Below the pieces are notes generated by a model, which saw only the letters and a program-made list of their open reading frames with translations, was not told where the DNA came from and ran no database searches. A stretch of 64,000 nucleotides of DNA, from positions 62,001 to 126,000 of the forward strand of contig NZ_JANFLS010000005.1 in the NCBI RefSeq assembly GCF_024385465.1, written 5' to 3'. A program made the translations under genes and the position numbers. This document shows, piece after piece, positions 17,012-26,277 of the stretch (the stretch's first letter is position 1; each line of letters starts with the position of its first letter). This DNA is from Arthrobacter sp. zg-Y844 (GTDB lineage: Bacteria; Actinomycetota; Actinomycetes; Actinomycetales; Micrococcaceae).

Positions 17012-20000
17012 ATGAGACCTTTCCCATGGAAGGCCGCGCTCGGGACCGCCCTGTCAGCAGGCCTGCTCGCCGCCCCGCTGACCGCATTCCCGGCCTACGC
17101 ACAGGACGGCAACGCTGCCGTTCCCGGCATCATCATCAACGAGGCATACCTTTCCGGCGGCAGCGCCAACGCCCCGTTCAACACCAAGTTCGTAGAGCTT
17201 TACAACCCCACCAGTGAACCGGTGAGCCTGGACGGCTGGTCCCTCCAGTACCGGTCCGCGACCGCCACCGCGGCGCCCACCGGCATCGGTACCCTCTCCG
17301 GCAGCATCGCTCCGGGCGGGTATTACCTGGTTTCCGGCGCCAGCAACGGCACCACCGGCGCGGCCCTCCCGAACGCCGACGCCTCCATCGGCGCCAGCTT
17401 CGCCGGAGGCGGCGGCACCCTGATCCTCTCGAACCAAGGCACCCGCGTTGATCCCCTGCCCACCGGCTCGGTCATCGGCGCTCCCGGCGTGGTCGATCTG
17501 ATCGGCTACGGCACCTCCAACACCTTCGAGACCGCAGGCGCGGCCGCGCCCGCCGGCAACTCGGATCCGAAGTCGCTGAACCGCACCGGGTTCTCAGATT
17601 CGAACAACAACGCCGCCGACTTCACCCTCAGCACGTCGGTCACCCCCACGTCTTCGGCCGGCACGGCTCCCACCGAGCCCACCCCCACACCGACACCCAC
17701 ACCCACGACGCCGGTACCGGTGCCGGTCCCGGGCGACGCGGTTCCGATCGCCGAGATCCAGGGCACCGGTGCGGCCAGCCCGCTGATCGGCCAGACGGTC
17801 ACAACCCGCGGCAAAGTCACGGGCGTCTACGCCACCGGCGGCTTCAACGGCTACTACATCCAGACCCCGGGTACAGGCGGTGACATCAACCCGGCCACGC
17901 ACACCGCATCGGAAGGCATCTTCATCTTCTCCGCGGCAACTGCAGGCCAGGTGACCGCCGGCGACTACGTCGAGGTCACGGGTACCGTAGGCGAGTACTA
18001 CAACCTCACGCAGCTGACCGTCGCCGACGGCGCCATGACGAAGCTCAGCGAAGCAGCGCCCGAGGTCAAGCCCGCCGCCGTAGCCTGGCCGGCCACCGAG
18101 GAACAGCGCGAGACCTTTGAGGGCATGCTGCTGTCGCCTCAGGGCGAGTTCACCGTCACCGATAACTTCTCGCTGAACCAGTACGCAGAAATCGGCCTCG
18201 CAGCCGGCAATTCCCCGCTTGTCCAGCCGACCGCCGTAGCTGCCGTCGGTACCCCGGAGCACGCCGCCGTCGTGGCGGACAATGCTGCCCGTGCCGTGAA
18301 GCTCGACGACGGTGCCAGCACCAACTTCCTCAACGCCGCCAACCAGGGCAAGCCCCTGCCCTACCTGACACCGGAAAACCCGGTCCGGGTAGGTGCCGCA
18401 GCAACCTTCAGCACCGGCGTGATCCTCGATTTCCGCAACAGTGCCTGGAAGTTCCAGCCGCTGACCGAACTGACACAGGCCAACGCGGCGACGGCCACCC
18501 CGGCGTCGTTCACCAACACCCGCACCGCGGCGCCCGAGAGTGTCGGCGGCAACCTGAAGCTCGCGTCCTTCAACGTGCTGAATTACTTCACCACCACCGG
18601 TGACACGCTGTCCGGCTGCACCTTCTACAAGAACCGCAGCGGCGAACCCGTGACCGTCAACGGAGGCTGCGACGCCCGAGGCGCCGCCAACGCAGCGAAC
18701 CTGGAACGCCAGCAGGCCAAAATCGTGGCCGCGATCAACGCCCTGGGCGCTGACGTCGTCTCGCTGATGGAGGTGGAGAACTCCGCCAAGTTCGGCAAGA
18801 ACCGCGACGATGCGCTGTCGCGCCTGGTGGCAGCCCTCAACGCACAGGCACCGGGAACCTGGGACTACGTCCGCTCCCCCGCGGCTCTGCCTGCCGATGA
18901 AGACGTGATCCGCTCCGCCTTCATCTACCGCACCGGAACCGCCGAACCTGTCGGCGAATCCACCATCCTGGACAACGAAGAGGCGTTCTCCAACGCCCGC
19001 GAACCGCTGGCCCAGGCCTTCCGCCCCGCCGGCGCGGAAGACGGCACCGAAATCCTCGCCGTCACCAACCACTTCAAGTCCAAGGGTTCGGCGCCCTCCT
19101 CCGGCGAGAATGCCGACACCGGCCAGGGCGGCTTTAACGCAGACCGCGTCCGCCAGGCGCAGGCACTGGTGGAGTTCGCCGGGACCGTATCGGAAGCAGC
19201 CGGCACGGACAAGGTGTTCCTGCTCGGCGATTTCAACGCCTACCACGCGGAGGATCCCATCAAGGTGCTGGTTGACGCCGGCTACGTTGACCTCGGCGCA
19301 ACCACGGGCAAGCACTCCTATGCCTTCGGCGGGACCGTCGGCAGCCTGGACCACATCCTGGCCTCCCCGGCAGCCAATGAAGCTGTCACCGGCGCGGATA
19401 TCTGGAACATCAACTCCGTGGAGTCGGTGGCCTTCGAATACAGCCGCTACAACTACAACGCCACCGATTTCTACGCACCGGATCCCTACCGGGCCTCGGA
19501 CCATGACCCGATCCTCGTCGGCATGGACCTGACCGCCGAAGGTACGGACACCGCCACGCTGAACCTGCTGAACATCAACGACTTCCACGGACGGATTGAT
19601 GCCAACACGGTTCCGTTCGCCGGAACCGTTGAGGAACTGAAGGCCGGCGCACCGGAGGGCAGCTCGCTGTTCCTCTCCGCGGGCGACAACATCGGCGCGT
19701 CCCTGTTCGCTTCCTCGGTGCAGCAGGACCAGCCCACCCTTGATGTCCTGAACGCCCTCGGGCTGCAGGCCTCGGCCGTCGGCAACCACGAGTTCGACGG
19801 TGGTTTCGCGGACCTCACCGGCCGCGTCGACGCGGGTGCACAGTTCCCCTACCTGGGCGCCAACGTCTACACCAAGGGCACCACCACGCCTGCACTTCAG
19901 GAGTACGAGATCATCGACGTCAACGGCGTCGATGTTGCCGTTATCGGTGCCATCACCCGGGAGACTGCAAGCCTGGTCAGCCCGGGCGGAATCAGCAACC

Positions 20001-21511
20001 TGGACTTCGGCGATCCGGTGGAAGCGGTCAACCGCGTAGCCGAACAGTTGGTGGAGCAGGACCTCGCCGACGTGATCATCGCCGAATACCACGAGGGCGC
20101 CGGCAGCGGCACCCCCGACGGCGCCAACCTCGATCAGGAGCTGGCGGCCGGCGGTGCCTTCGCGGAGATCGTCAATGACACCACCCCGCTGGTCGATGCC
20201 ATCTACACCGGGCACACCCACAAGCAGTACGCCTGGGATGCAGCCATTCCCGGCGGCGACGGCAAGACCCGTCCCGTGGTGCAGACCGGTTCCTACGGTG
20301 AATTCATCGGCCAGATCCGGCTCGAATACAACGCAGCAACCGACGAGGTCACGTCCTACACCGCAGCCAACGTGGCCCGCACCAAGACGGCCGCACCGGA
20401 ACTGGTAGCCGCCTACCCGGCCGTGGCCGAGGTAAAGCGGATTGTCGACGCCGCCCTGGCCTACTCGGCCGAGGTGGGCAACCAGCCCGTCGGCTCCGTC
20501 ACCGGAGACATCACCTCGGCCTTCGTGGGTACTGCCCGCGATGACCGCAGTTCCGAATCCACCCTTGGCGCGTTGGTGGCCGATTCACTCCTGTCCACCC
20601 TTGCAGCCCCCGAACGCGGAGGCGCCGAGATCGGTGTCACCAACCCGGGCGGCCTGCGTGCCGAGCTCTACTACGGCGAGGACGGCGTCATAACGTACGC
20701 CGAGGCCAACGCGGTCCTGCCCTTCGTCAACAACCTCTGGACCACCACGTTGACCGGTGCCCAGCTGAAGACAATGTTGGAGCAGCAGTGGCAGCCGGAC
20801 GGCAGTTCACGTGCCTTCCTGGCCCTCGGCCTTTCGGACAACATCACCTACACCTTCGACCCGGACCAGCCCCGCGGCTCACGGATCCAAAGCGTCACCA
20901 TCAACGGTGCCGCCATAGACCCGGCCCGGGATTACCGGGTGGGTACGTTCAGCTTCCTGGCCCAGGGCGGCGACAACTTCACCGTCTTCAACGAAGGCAA
21001 GAACACCCGCGATACCGGACTGGTAGACCGTGACGCCTGGATCAGTTACATCTCGGCCAACAGTCCCCTGTCTCCCGACTTTGCCCGTCAGGGCGTAGTC
21101 GTCAAGGGTGCACCCACCACGGTCAAGGCAGGCACGGCAGCGACGTTCACCGTCGGCCAGCTGGACCTGACATCACTCGGCAGCCCTGCCAACACCTCGC
21201 TGGCAGTCAGCTTCGTGAATGCTGCCGGCACCTCCACGGCCCTGGGCACGGCACCGGTCAGCGCCGGTGCCGCCACAGTGACCGCGACGCTTCCCGCGTC
21301 GGCCTCCGGCGCCGGATCCCTGGTGCTGACGGCTGCTGGTTCCGGCACCACGGTAACCTTGCCGGTCACGGTCGAGAAGGCTGCAGCGCCGGCGCCGGCG
21401 CCGGTCTGCAAGGCGCCGACCGCTCCGAAGCAGTGGTGGGACGTTCGCGGCTGGGTCCGCTACGCCTACGAACTGGCGCAGTACATTCTGTGCCTGGCCG
21501 GACGGAAGTAA
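17012..21511 (+). CDS. Exported multidomain nuclease/5'-nucleotidase (ExeM/NucH type)
   Basis: A 1499-residue secreted protein. Signal peptide 1-30 (cleavage near AYAQD); lamin-tail domain about 35-145 (IIINEAYLSGG, FVELYNPTSEPVSLDGW); Pro/Thr linker about 216-243; OB-fold domain about 245-350; endonuclease/exonuclease/phosphatase domain about 512-835 (LASFNVLNYF, LMEVENS, LLGDFNAY, GSLDHIL, SDHDPILVGMD); metallophosphatase domain about 850-1120 (NINDFHGRID, SAGDNIGAS, GNHEFDGG, GHTHKQYAWD); 5'-nucleotidase C-terminal domain about 1155-1370; Ig-like domain; and a Trp/Tyr-rich tail after a Pro-Ala linker. All metal ligands appear intact. It probably degrades extracellular DNA and dephosphorylates the nucleotides for phosphate or nucleoside salvage. 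AAGGAG precedes the ATG. No LPXTG motif is seen. Confidence 0.93.
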   Translation: MRPFPWKAALGTALSAGLLAAPLTAFPAYAQDGNAAVPGIIINEAYLSGGSANAPFNTKFVELYNPTSEPVSLDGWSLQYRSATATAAPTGIGTLSGSIAPGGYYLVSGASNGTTGAALPNADASIGASFAGGGGTLILSNQGTRVDPLPTGSVIGAPGVVDLIGYGTSNTFETAGAAAPAGNSDPKSLNRTGFSDSNNNAADFTLSTSVTPTSSAGTAPTEPTPTPTPTPTTPVPVPVPGDAVPIAEIQGTGAASPLIGQTVTTRGKVTGVYATGGFNGYYIQTPGTGGDINPATHTASEGIFIFSAATAGQVTAGDYVEVTGTVGEYYNLTQLTVADGAMTKLSEAAPEVKPAAVAWPATEEQRETFEGMLLSPQGEFTVTDNFSLNQYAEIGLAAGNSPLVQPTAVAAVGTPEHAAVVADNAARAVKLDDGASTNFLNAANQGKPLPYLTPENPVRVGAAATFSTGVILDFRNSAWKFQPLTELTQANAATATPASFTNTRTAAPESVGGNLKLASFNVLNYFTTTGDTLSGCTFYKNRSGEPVTVNGGCDARGAANAANLERQQAKIVAAINALGADVVSLMEVENSAKFGKNRDDALSRLVAALNAQAPGTWDYVRSPAALPADEDVIRSAFIYRTGTAEPVGESTILDNEEAFSNAREPLAQAFRPAGAEDGTEILAVTNHFKSKGSAPSSGENADTGQGGFNADRVRQAQALVEFAGTVSEAAGTDKVFLLGDFNAYHAEDPIKVLVDAGYVDLGATTGKHSYAFGGTVGSLDHILASPAANEAVTGADIWNINSVESVAFEYSRYNYNATDFYAPDPYRASDHDPILVGMDLTAEGTDTATLNLLNINDFHGRIDANTVPFAGTVEELKAGAPEGSSLFLSAGDNIGASLFASSVQQDQPTLDVLNALGLQASAVGNHEFDGGFADLTGRVDAGAQFPYLGANVYTKGTTTPALQEYEIIDVNGVDVAVIGAITRETASLVSPGGISNLDFGDPVEAVNRVAEQLVEQDLADVIIAEYHEGAGSGTPDGANLDQELAAGGAFAEIVNDTTPLVDAIYTGHTHKQYAWDAAIPGGDGKTRPVVQTGSYGEFIGQIRLEYNAATDEVTSYTAANVARTKTAAPELVAAYPAVAEVKRIVDAALAYSAEVGNQPVGSVTGDITSAFVGTARDDRSSESTLGALVADSLLSTLAAPERGGAEIGVTNPGGLRAELYYGEDGVITYAEANAVLPFVNNLWTTTLTGAQLKTMLEQQWQPDGSSRAFLALGLSDNITYTFDPDQPRGSRIQSVTINGAAIDPARDYRVGTFSFLAQGGDNFTVFNEGKNTRDTGLVDRDAWISYISANSPLSPDFARQGVVVKGAPTTVKAGTAATFTVGQLDLTSLGSPANTSLAVSFVNAAGTSTALGTAPVSAGAATVTATLPASASGAGSLVLTAAGSGTTVTLPVTVEKAAAPAPAPVCKAPTAPKQWWDVRGWVRYAYELAQYILCLAGRK

Positions 21512-21530
21512 CCGGCTAGCAAAGCAATGA

Positions 21531-21570
21531 CAGAAGCGCCGCCTTGGGTTTACCCGGGGCGGCGCTTCTG
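21531..21570 (+). terminator. Terminator of the exported nuclease gene
   Basis: A 13-bp perfect stem CAGAAGCGCCGCC (21531-21543) / GGCGGCGCTTCTG (21558-21570), with a loop that itself contains GGGT/ACCC. Confidence 0.8.
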
Positions 21571-21644
21571 CGCTGTGGACGGCTATCGTGGTGATCCATA
21601 CCTGCAATGGTCCGGAAGCCGGCGTCGGAACAGGAGACATTTTC

Positions 21645-22583
21645 ATGGAGCAGCACCACAACCGGTCTTCTTCTCCCCTGCCGCCGGATCCACCCCCGCA
21701 TGGGGCACGTCCCGACGGCCGGCGGATCACGGTCCGAAGCCAGGGCTCGGAACTGGCGGTGTACCAGCACGGGAGTCCGGATTCCGCAGTGCCAAGTATC
21801 CTGCTGGTGCACGGCTACCCGGATGACCATCACGTGTTCGACGGCGTAGTGGAACGGCTGGCTGCGGACCGGCACGTCATTACATACGACACCCGCAACG
21901 CAGGCGCCTCGCGGCTTACAGGGAACACCGCGGACCGCGGTTCCTTGGCGCCCTACCGGCTGGAGCTGCTGGTGGAGGACCTCTATGCCGTCCTCAACGC
22001 CACCGGGACCGGACGAGTGCATCTGGTAGGCCATGACTGGGGATCCATCCAGGGGTGGGCCGCGATACAGGACCCGAGGGCACAAGGCAGGATCCTCAGT
22101 TACACCAGCATCTCGGGGCCGGACCTGGGCCACTTCCGGCGCTGGTTCAGCACCCGGCTGCGCTCACCCCGCCTCTGGCCGCAGGCCCTTTCACAGGCCC
22201 TGCGGAGCTGGTACGTTGCAGCCTTCCACGTCCCGGTCCTGCCCGACGCTGCTTGGAAGTACCTGCTGACCCCCCGCTACGAGAAATACGCCGGCCGGAA
22301 AATCGGCGACAGCGGAGTTCGGGGCCTGCAGCTTTACCGGGCCAACATGTTCCGCTCGGGCGGCACGGTACCCGACGGCGGCTATCCCGGCCCCGTGCAG
22401 GTGGTCGTTCCGCTGCGGGACCCGTTCCTTTCGCCGAAGCTGGTCTCCGGCCTGGAAAGCCGCTTTCCCCGGGTGGAAGTCCGGGAGGTGGCCGCCGGCC
22501 ACTGGTGGCCGGAGCGGAGCAGCGGGGACTTCGCGGCGATGCTGGACCGGTGGATGGCGGAACACTCCGACCGCGCCGGATGA
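21645..22583 (+). CDS. Alpha/beta hydrolase, epoxide hydrolase-like
   Basis: A 312-residue alpha/beta-fold hydrolase. The oxyanion motif HGYPDDHHVFDGV is near residue 54 and the nucleophile elbow GHDWGSIQGW near residues 128-137 carries Asp instead of Ser, as in epoxide hydrolases and haloalkane dehalogenases. The C-terminal His is in AAGHWWPERS (near residue 286). Two Tyr residues that would activate an epoxide cannot be placed with certainty. The ATG at 21645 follows CAGGAG by 9 nt; the upstream frame from 21588 lacks a ribosome site. The gene ends at a hairpin shared with the convergent DUF2382 gene. The substrate is unknown. Confidence 0.87.
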   Translation: MEQHHNRSSSPLPPDPPPHGARPDGRRITVRSQGSELAVYQHGSPDSAVPSILLVHGYPDDHHVFDGVVERLAADRHVITYDTRNAGASRLTGNTADRGSLAPYRLELLVEDLYAVLNATGTGRVHLVGHDWGSIQGWAAIQDPRAQGRILSYTSISGPDLGHFRRWFSTRLRSPRLWPQALSQALRSWYVAAFHVPVLPDAAWKYLLTPRYEKYAGRKIGDSGVRGLQLYRANMFRSGGTVPDGGYPGPVQVVVPLRDPFLSPKLVSGLESRFPRVEVREVAAGHWWPERSSGDFAAMLDRWMAEHSDRAG

Positions 22584-22596
22584 CCACCCCTTAAAC

Positions 22597-22634
22597 CACC
22601 GCAGGCCGCCGGAGGATTCCGGCGGCCTGCGGTG
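22597..22634. terminator. Bidirectional terminator
   Basis: A perfect 17-bp inverted repeat, CACCGCAGGCCGCCGGA with TCCGGCGGCCTGCGGTG, loop GGAT, between convergent genes. Confidence 0.85.
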
Positions 22635-22655
22635 CTGGTGTGAGACTGGTTCGGA

Positions 22656-23579
22656 TCAGCGGCTGCTTTTGCCTCCGCGGCCGCTCCCGCCTTCACCCTC
22701 CATATCAATCTGTTCCTTGCTGACCTCTTCGGTGACGGTGGCCTCTTCTGTCACGGTTTCGGTGTCCAGCCGGACACGCTCGACCGGGACTGCTTCCTTT
22801 TCCACCACGGGCTCCTCGGCGTGGAGGGTCACTTCGTGTTCCTCCTCGCTGATCGTTGGTCCGTCCATGGCGGAGCCACGGTTGGCGTCCGTGATGGGCT
22901 CACGCTCAATCCGGGCTTCCTCGTGGCTGACCGGAACCGTCTTGGTGACGTTCTCAGTGGTGACGTACTTACGCAGGCGGGCCCTGCCTGACTCCCGGCT
23001 CTGCTTCCCAACGTGGAGCTGCTCCTCGGAGCGGGTCATCGCGTCGTCCGTAGTAGGGCCGGAAGTGTCATGCCCCACCTGGCCGTGGTCTGAACCCCGG
23101 CTGCTTTCCGTCCGGCCGGAGGTTCCGCCGCTCGAGGTTCTGCTTCCGCTCGAGGTCCCGCTTCCGCTCGACATGCCGCTTCCGCTCGAGGTCCCGACGC
23201 CGGATCCTGCAGAGCTCCGCTGGCCCGAGGTACCGGAAGTACCGGAAGTACCGGAGCTACCGGACGTGCCGATGGAGTAGTAGCTGTAAAGCTCATCCTG
23301 CTCCTGGTCGCTGAGGTGTCCGTCCTTGTCCACCCGCGGAGCGTCCTTCACCATCTCTTTGGAGTACGGCACCCGCACAACAGATCCCTCAACCGAGGCT
23401 TCGGCCAGGGGCACAAAGCTCTCCTTGGAGCCAAAGAGCCCGGTCTTGGTGGTGACCCATGCCGGCTGGCCCGACTCGTCATCCAGGTAGATATCCCCTG
23501 CCGAGCCGATCTTTTCCCCGTTCGGACCTTCCACGGTTCCGTGGTTCATAATCGTGTCGATCTGTTCACTGGTGATCAC
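22656..23579 (-). CDS. PRC-barrel and DUF2382 (YsnF/AvaK) domain protein
   Basis: A 307-residue soluble protein. The N-terminal PRC-barrel (residues 1-105) has KIGSAGDIYLDDESGQPAWV and PYSKEMVKDAPRV. A low-complexity Gly/Ser/Thr linker (about 107-165) is built of (SGT)n and SSGSGT repeats. The C-terminal DUF2382 domain (about 175-290) has RSEEQLHVGKQ, GRARLRKYVTTENVTKTVPV, EVTLHAEEPVVEKEAVPVER and TEEVSKEQIDMEGE. Such proteins are common in actinobacteria and cyanobacteria and are linked to stress; the biochemical role is not established. An adjacent membrane protein on the same strand probably belongs to the same response. Confidence 0.9.
   Translation of the reverse strand: MITSEQIDTIMNHGTVEGPNGEKIGSAGDIYLDDESGQPAWVTTKTGLFGSKESFVPLAEASVEGSVVRVPYSKEMVKDAPRVDKDGHLSDQEQDELYSYYSIGTSGSSGTSGTSGTSGQRSSAGSGVGTSSGSGMSSGSGTSSGSRTSSGGTSGRTESSRGSDHGQVGHDTSGPTTDDAMTRSEEQLHVGKQSRESGRARLRKYVTTENVTKTVPVSHEEARIEREPITDANRGSAMDGPTISEEEHEVTLHAEEPVVEKEAVPVERVRLDTETVTEEATVTEEVSKEQIDMEGEGGSGRGGKSSR
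23143..23196 (-). repeat. 18-bp tandem repeat within the DUF2382 gene linker
   Basis: Three copies of CTTCCGCTCGAGGTCCCG (the middle copy diverged) encoding SSGSGT/SSGSGM units of the linker; a partial copy precedes them at 23128-23142. Confidence 0.85.
23231..23266 (-). repeat. 9-bp tandem repeat within the DUF2382 gene linker
   Basis: Four copies of TACCGGAAG or a close variant, encoding repeated Gly-Thr-Ser/Ser-Gly-Thr units of the flexible linker. In-frame copy-number change would alter linker length only. Confidence 0.85.
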
Positions 23580-23700
23580 GTTGTTCTCCTGTGTTCCGCG
23601 CCTCGCGGGCGCATGGTGCTGCCTCGGTAACTACATCCCCCGCTTCCCCCACGACCTTTCCGCCGGTTTCCTTCGGGCGCCGGCCGGTTCGCCCGTCCGG

Positions 23701-24360
23701 TCAGTCCCCCAGCCCGGCCTTGTCCACCTGGCGGTGGAAGCGCATACCGCCCAGACCGCCGAGGATGGCCCCGATCAAGGCCACAGCTGCGGCCACGATG
23801 GCGGCAATGATTGTCGACGCCGTTGCGTTGTCACCGAACATCGGAATCTGGGGGAATCCGTTGAGTTCAACCAGGATGTTGAACTGGTCGCCCGCGATCG
23901 CGGCCAGGATGGCCGCCACAATGGCGATGACCACTGCCCAGACCCAGACTGCAATACCCTGCTTCATCCCGTTAAAACGCGCCATTCGTCCCGCGACGTA
24001 CCCGCCGCAGTAATAGGCCACGAAGAGGATCACGAGCAGGATGATGGTCCCGGTGATCGTGATGGCGGTGGCATCCGGGCTGTCGTCGTTCAACAGCACT
24101 GCCGCGCCGAGGGCGGTGGCCAGGGCACTCAGCAGCACCGTGGTTCCGATGGCGGTCAGCCAGCCAAAAAACGCCGAGCCGATCTTCACTCCACCGAAGG
24201 TCGCTTTCTCACGCTCAACCACCCGCCGGCGGCTGGTGTTGTCCATCGCGTCGCCCCGCGTGCCGTCCGGAGTCGGGGCCGCACCGTCTCGGCGCTCTCC
24301 GGCCCCCTGGCCGGCAGCCTTTCGTCCGCGGTCCCCTGCCGCACTTGCACTTGTGCTCAT
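23701..24360 (-). CDS. Four-helix membrane protein of unknown function
   Basis: A 219-residue protein. A hydrophilic Gly/Ala/Arg-rich N-terminus (about 55 residues) is followed by four clear membrane segments: FFGWLTAIGTTVLLSALATA (about 64-83), ITITGTIILLVILFVAYYCG (about 98-117), VWVWAVVIAIVAAILAAIAG (about 136-155), TIIAAIVAAAVALIGAILGG (about 185-204). No catalytic motif is seen. In related genomes such proteins accompany PRC-barrel/DUF2382 genes; here the DUF2382 gene starts 121 nt downstream on the same strand, so co-regulation is likely. Function unknown. Confidence 0.82.
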   Translation of the reverse strand: MSTSASAAGDRGRKAAGQGAGERRDGAAPTPDGTRGDAMDNTSRRRVVEREKATFGGVKIGSAFFGWLTAIGTTVLLSALATALGAAVLLNDDSPDATAITITGTIILLVILFVAYYCGGYVAGRMARFNGMKQGIAVWVWAVVIAIVAAILAAIAGDQFNILVELNGFPQIPMFGDNATASTIIAAIVAAAVALIGAILGGLGGMRFHRQVDKAGLGD

Positions 24361-24601
24361 GAAGGTGTCCTTTGCGGTAAGAGCAGCCGGGGAATTCCCC
24401 TTTTGGCCACTGGTGCTCCCAACGCTAGGCTGAACGGGAGGAAATAAAAAGGGTACTTAGTATCTGGAGCCCTTGACAGCAGGTCTCCTCCCTTCGACCT
24501 TGACCGCTCTCTGCACCTTTGGGAATCCCCGTCGGGAATTGATCCGGCCTCTCCCGGGTTGTAGCCAGCAATACACCGTCAAGATTCATCTAGGAGAAAT
24601 C

Positions 24602-26095
24602 ATGACAACTCAGCTCGAATCGACTTCCCCGGCCCTCACCGACTGGATCCCCGCCAAGCAGTTCATTGGCGGGCAGTGGCGCGACGGCCGTTCGGAAAAG
24701 ACCCTCACGGACACCAACCCCTTTGACGGTTCGCAGCTGATGACCATGCAGCAGGCCTCCCGCGAAGACCTGAATGACGCGTACGCCGCAGCAGAGGAAG
24801 CCCAGAAGGATTGGGCTGCCAAAACCCCGAACGAGCGCCGAGCCGTCATCGCCCGCGCCGCAGAAATCTTCGAGGAACGCCGGGACGAGATCATTGCCTG
24901 GCTCAACGCCGAATCCGGCAGCACCATGCTGAAGGCCAACATTGAAGTTGCCTCCGCCGCCTCCATCACCCGCGAGGCAGCCACCTTCCCGCACCGTGTG
25001 TCCGGCAAGATCATGGACTCGGACACCCCGAACAAGGAACTGCGCGTCTACCGCGCACCGCTGGGCGTGGTCGGCGTCATCAGCCCGTGGAACTTCCCGC
25101 TCCACCTCTCCCAGCGCTCCGTGGCTCCGGCACTGGCCCTGGGCAACGCCGTCGTCCTGAAGCCTGCCAGCGACACCCCGGTCACCGGCGCCCTCATCAT
25201 CGCCAAGATCTTTGAAGAGGCAGGCCTGCCCGCGGGCGTGCTGAACGCCGTCGTCGGAGCCGGCTCGGAAATCGGCGACGCCTTCGTGGAGCACCCGACC
25301 CCGCGCATGATCTCCTTCACCGGTTCCACACCGGTGGGCAAGAACATCGGCGCCCTGGCCGCCACCGGCGCCACGCTGAAGTACACGGCACTTGAGCTCG
25401 GCGGCAACAGCCCGTTCGTGGTTCTCGCCGACGCCGACGTTGACCAGGCAGTCCGCGCCGCAGCCATGGGCAAGTTCCTGCACCAGGGACAGATCTGCAT
25501 GGCCGTGAACCGGATCATCGTCGAGGACGCCGTCTATGACGAGTTCGTCGAGAAGTTCACGGCGCACGTGAAGACGCTGAATGCCGGCGATCCGACCGAC
25601 CCGAAGAACGTCGTGGGCCCGATCATCAACGCCAAGCAGCTCGAGGGCCTGAAGACCAAGATCGAGACCGCGAAGTCCGAAGGCGCCCGCCTCCTGCTCG
25701 AAGGCGAAATCAACGGCCAGGTACTTTCCCCGACCGTCTTCGCCGACGTTACCAAGGACATGGAGCTGGCACGCGAGGAGATCTTCGGCCCCATCGCCGG
25801 GATCATGCGCGCCAAGGACGCCGAGGACGCACTGGCCCTGGCCAATGACACCGACCTCGGCCTCTCCAGCGCCGTCTTCACCGCCAACCTGGAGGAGGGC
25901 GTCAAGTTCGCCCGCCGCATCAAGGCAGGCATGACGCACGTCAATGACTTCCCGGTCCAGGACGAGGCGCACATTGCCTTCGGCGGCGAGAAGAACTCCG
26001 GCCTCGGCCGCTTCAACGGCGAGTGGGCCATCGACGAATTCACCACGGACCACACCATCAGCGTCCAGCACGCTCCGCGGGAATACCCGTTCTAA
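24602..26095 (+). CDS. Aldehyde dehydrogenase, NAD(P)-dependent (benzaldehyde/semialdehyde type)
   Basis: A 497-residue ALDH-superfamily enzyme. Motifs: [20 protein letters not shown] (about residues 154-173), [12 protein letters not shown] (about 240-251), the Glu general base in [12 protein letters not shown] (about 264-275) and the nucleophilic Cys in [10 protein letters not shown] (about 298-307). The [11 protein letters not shown] and [17 protein letters not shown] segments are typical of benzaldehyde/vanillin dehydrogenase relatives, but succinate-semialdehyde cannot be excluded. The ATG at 24602 follows TAGGAGA; the longer frame from 24473 has no ribosome site. Monocistronic, with a strong terminator. 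Confidence 0.92.
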   Translation: MTTQLESTSPALTDWIPAKQFIGGQWRDGRSEKTLTDTNPFDGSQLMTMQQASREDLNDAYAAAEEAQKDWAAKTPNERRAVIARAAEIFEERRDEIIAWLNAESGSTMLKANIEVASAASITREAATFPHRVSGKIMDSDTPNKELRVYRAPLGVVGVISPWNFPLHLSQRSVAPALALGNAVVLKPASDTPVTGALIIAKIFEEAGLPAGVLNAVVGAGSEIGDAFVEHPTPRMISFTGSTPVGKNIGALAATGATLKYTALELGGNSPFVVLADADVDQAVRAAAMGKFLHQGQICMAVNRIIVEDAVYDEFVEKFTAHVKTLNAGDPTDPKNVVGPIINAKQLEGLKTKIETAKSEGARLLLEGEINGQVLSPTVFADVTKDMELAREEIFGPIAGIMRAKDAEDALALANDTDLGLSSAVFTANLEEGVKFARRIKAGMTHVNDFPVQDEAHIAFGGEKNSGLGRFNGEWAIDEFTTDHTISVQHAPREYPF

Positions 26096-26123
26096 TCCGG
26101 TAACGGATACCGGCAGGTAAACG

Positions 26124-26163
26124 ACGACGGCGGTCCGCACCAATAGGTGCGGGCCGCCGTCGT
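26124..26163 (+). terminator. Terminator of the aldehyde dehydrogenase gene
   Basis: An 18-bp inverted repeat, arms 26124-26141 and 26146-26163, loop AATA, one G-T pair. It has the shared ACGACGGCGG outer stem. Confidence 0.88.
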
Positions 26164-26277
26164 ATTACGTCTTGGCTACACTTGAACGCGACACACCCCA
26201 GGGCGTCTGGCGCACTGTTAGTCTCCCTCTCACCGGCCCGGAAACTCCGCGCCGAACTACTGGGGGAATTGATTGGA

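Noticed and set aside
17594-20221. 875-codon antisense open frame inside the exported nuclease gene
   Set aside because: Composition is that of a mirror frame; the plus strand encodes intact domains throughout.
23143-23266. CRISPR-like regular repeats
   Set aside because: Repeats are directly tandem without spacers, lie inside a coding frame and encode a Gly/Ser/Thr linker; no cas genes are present.
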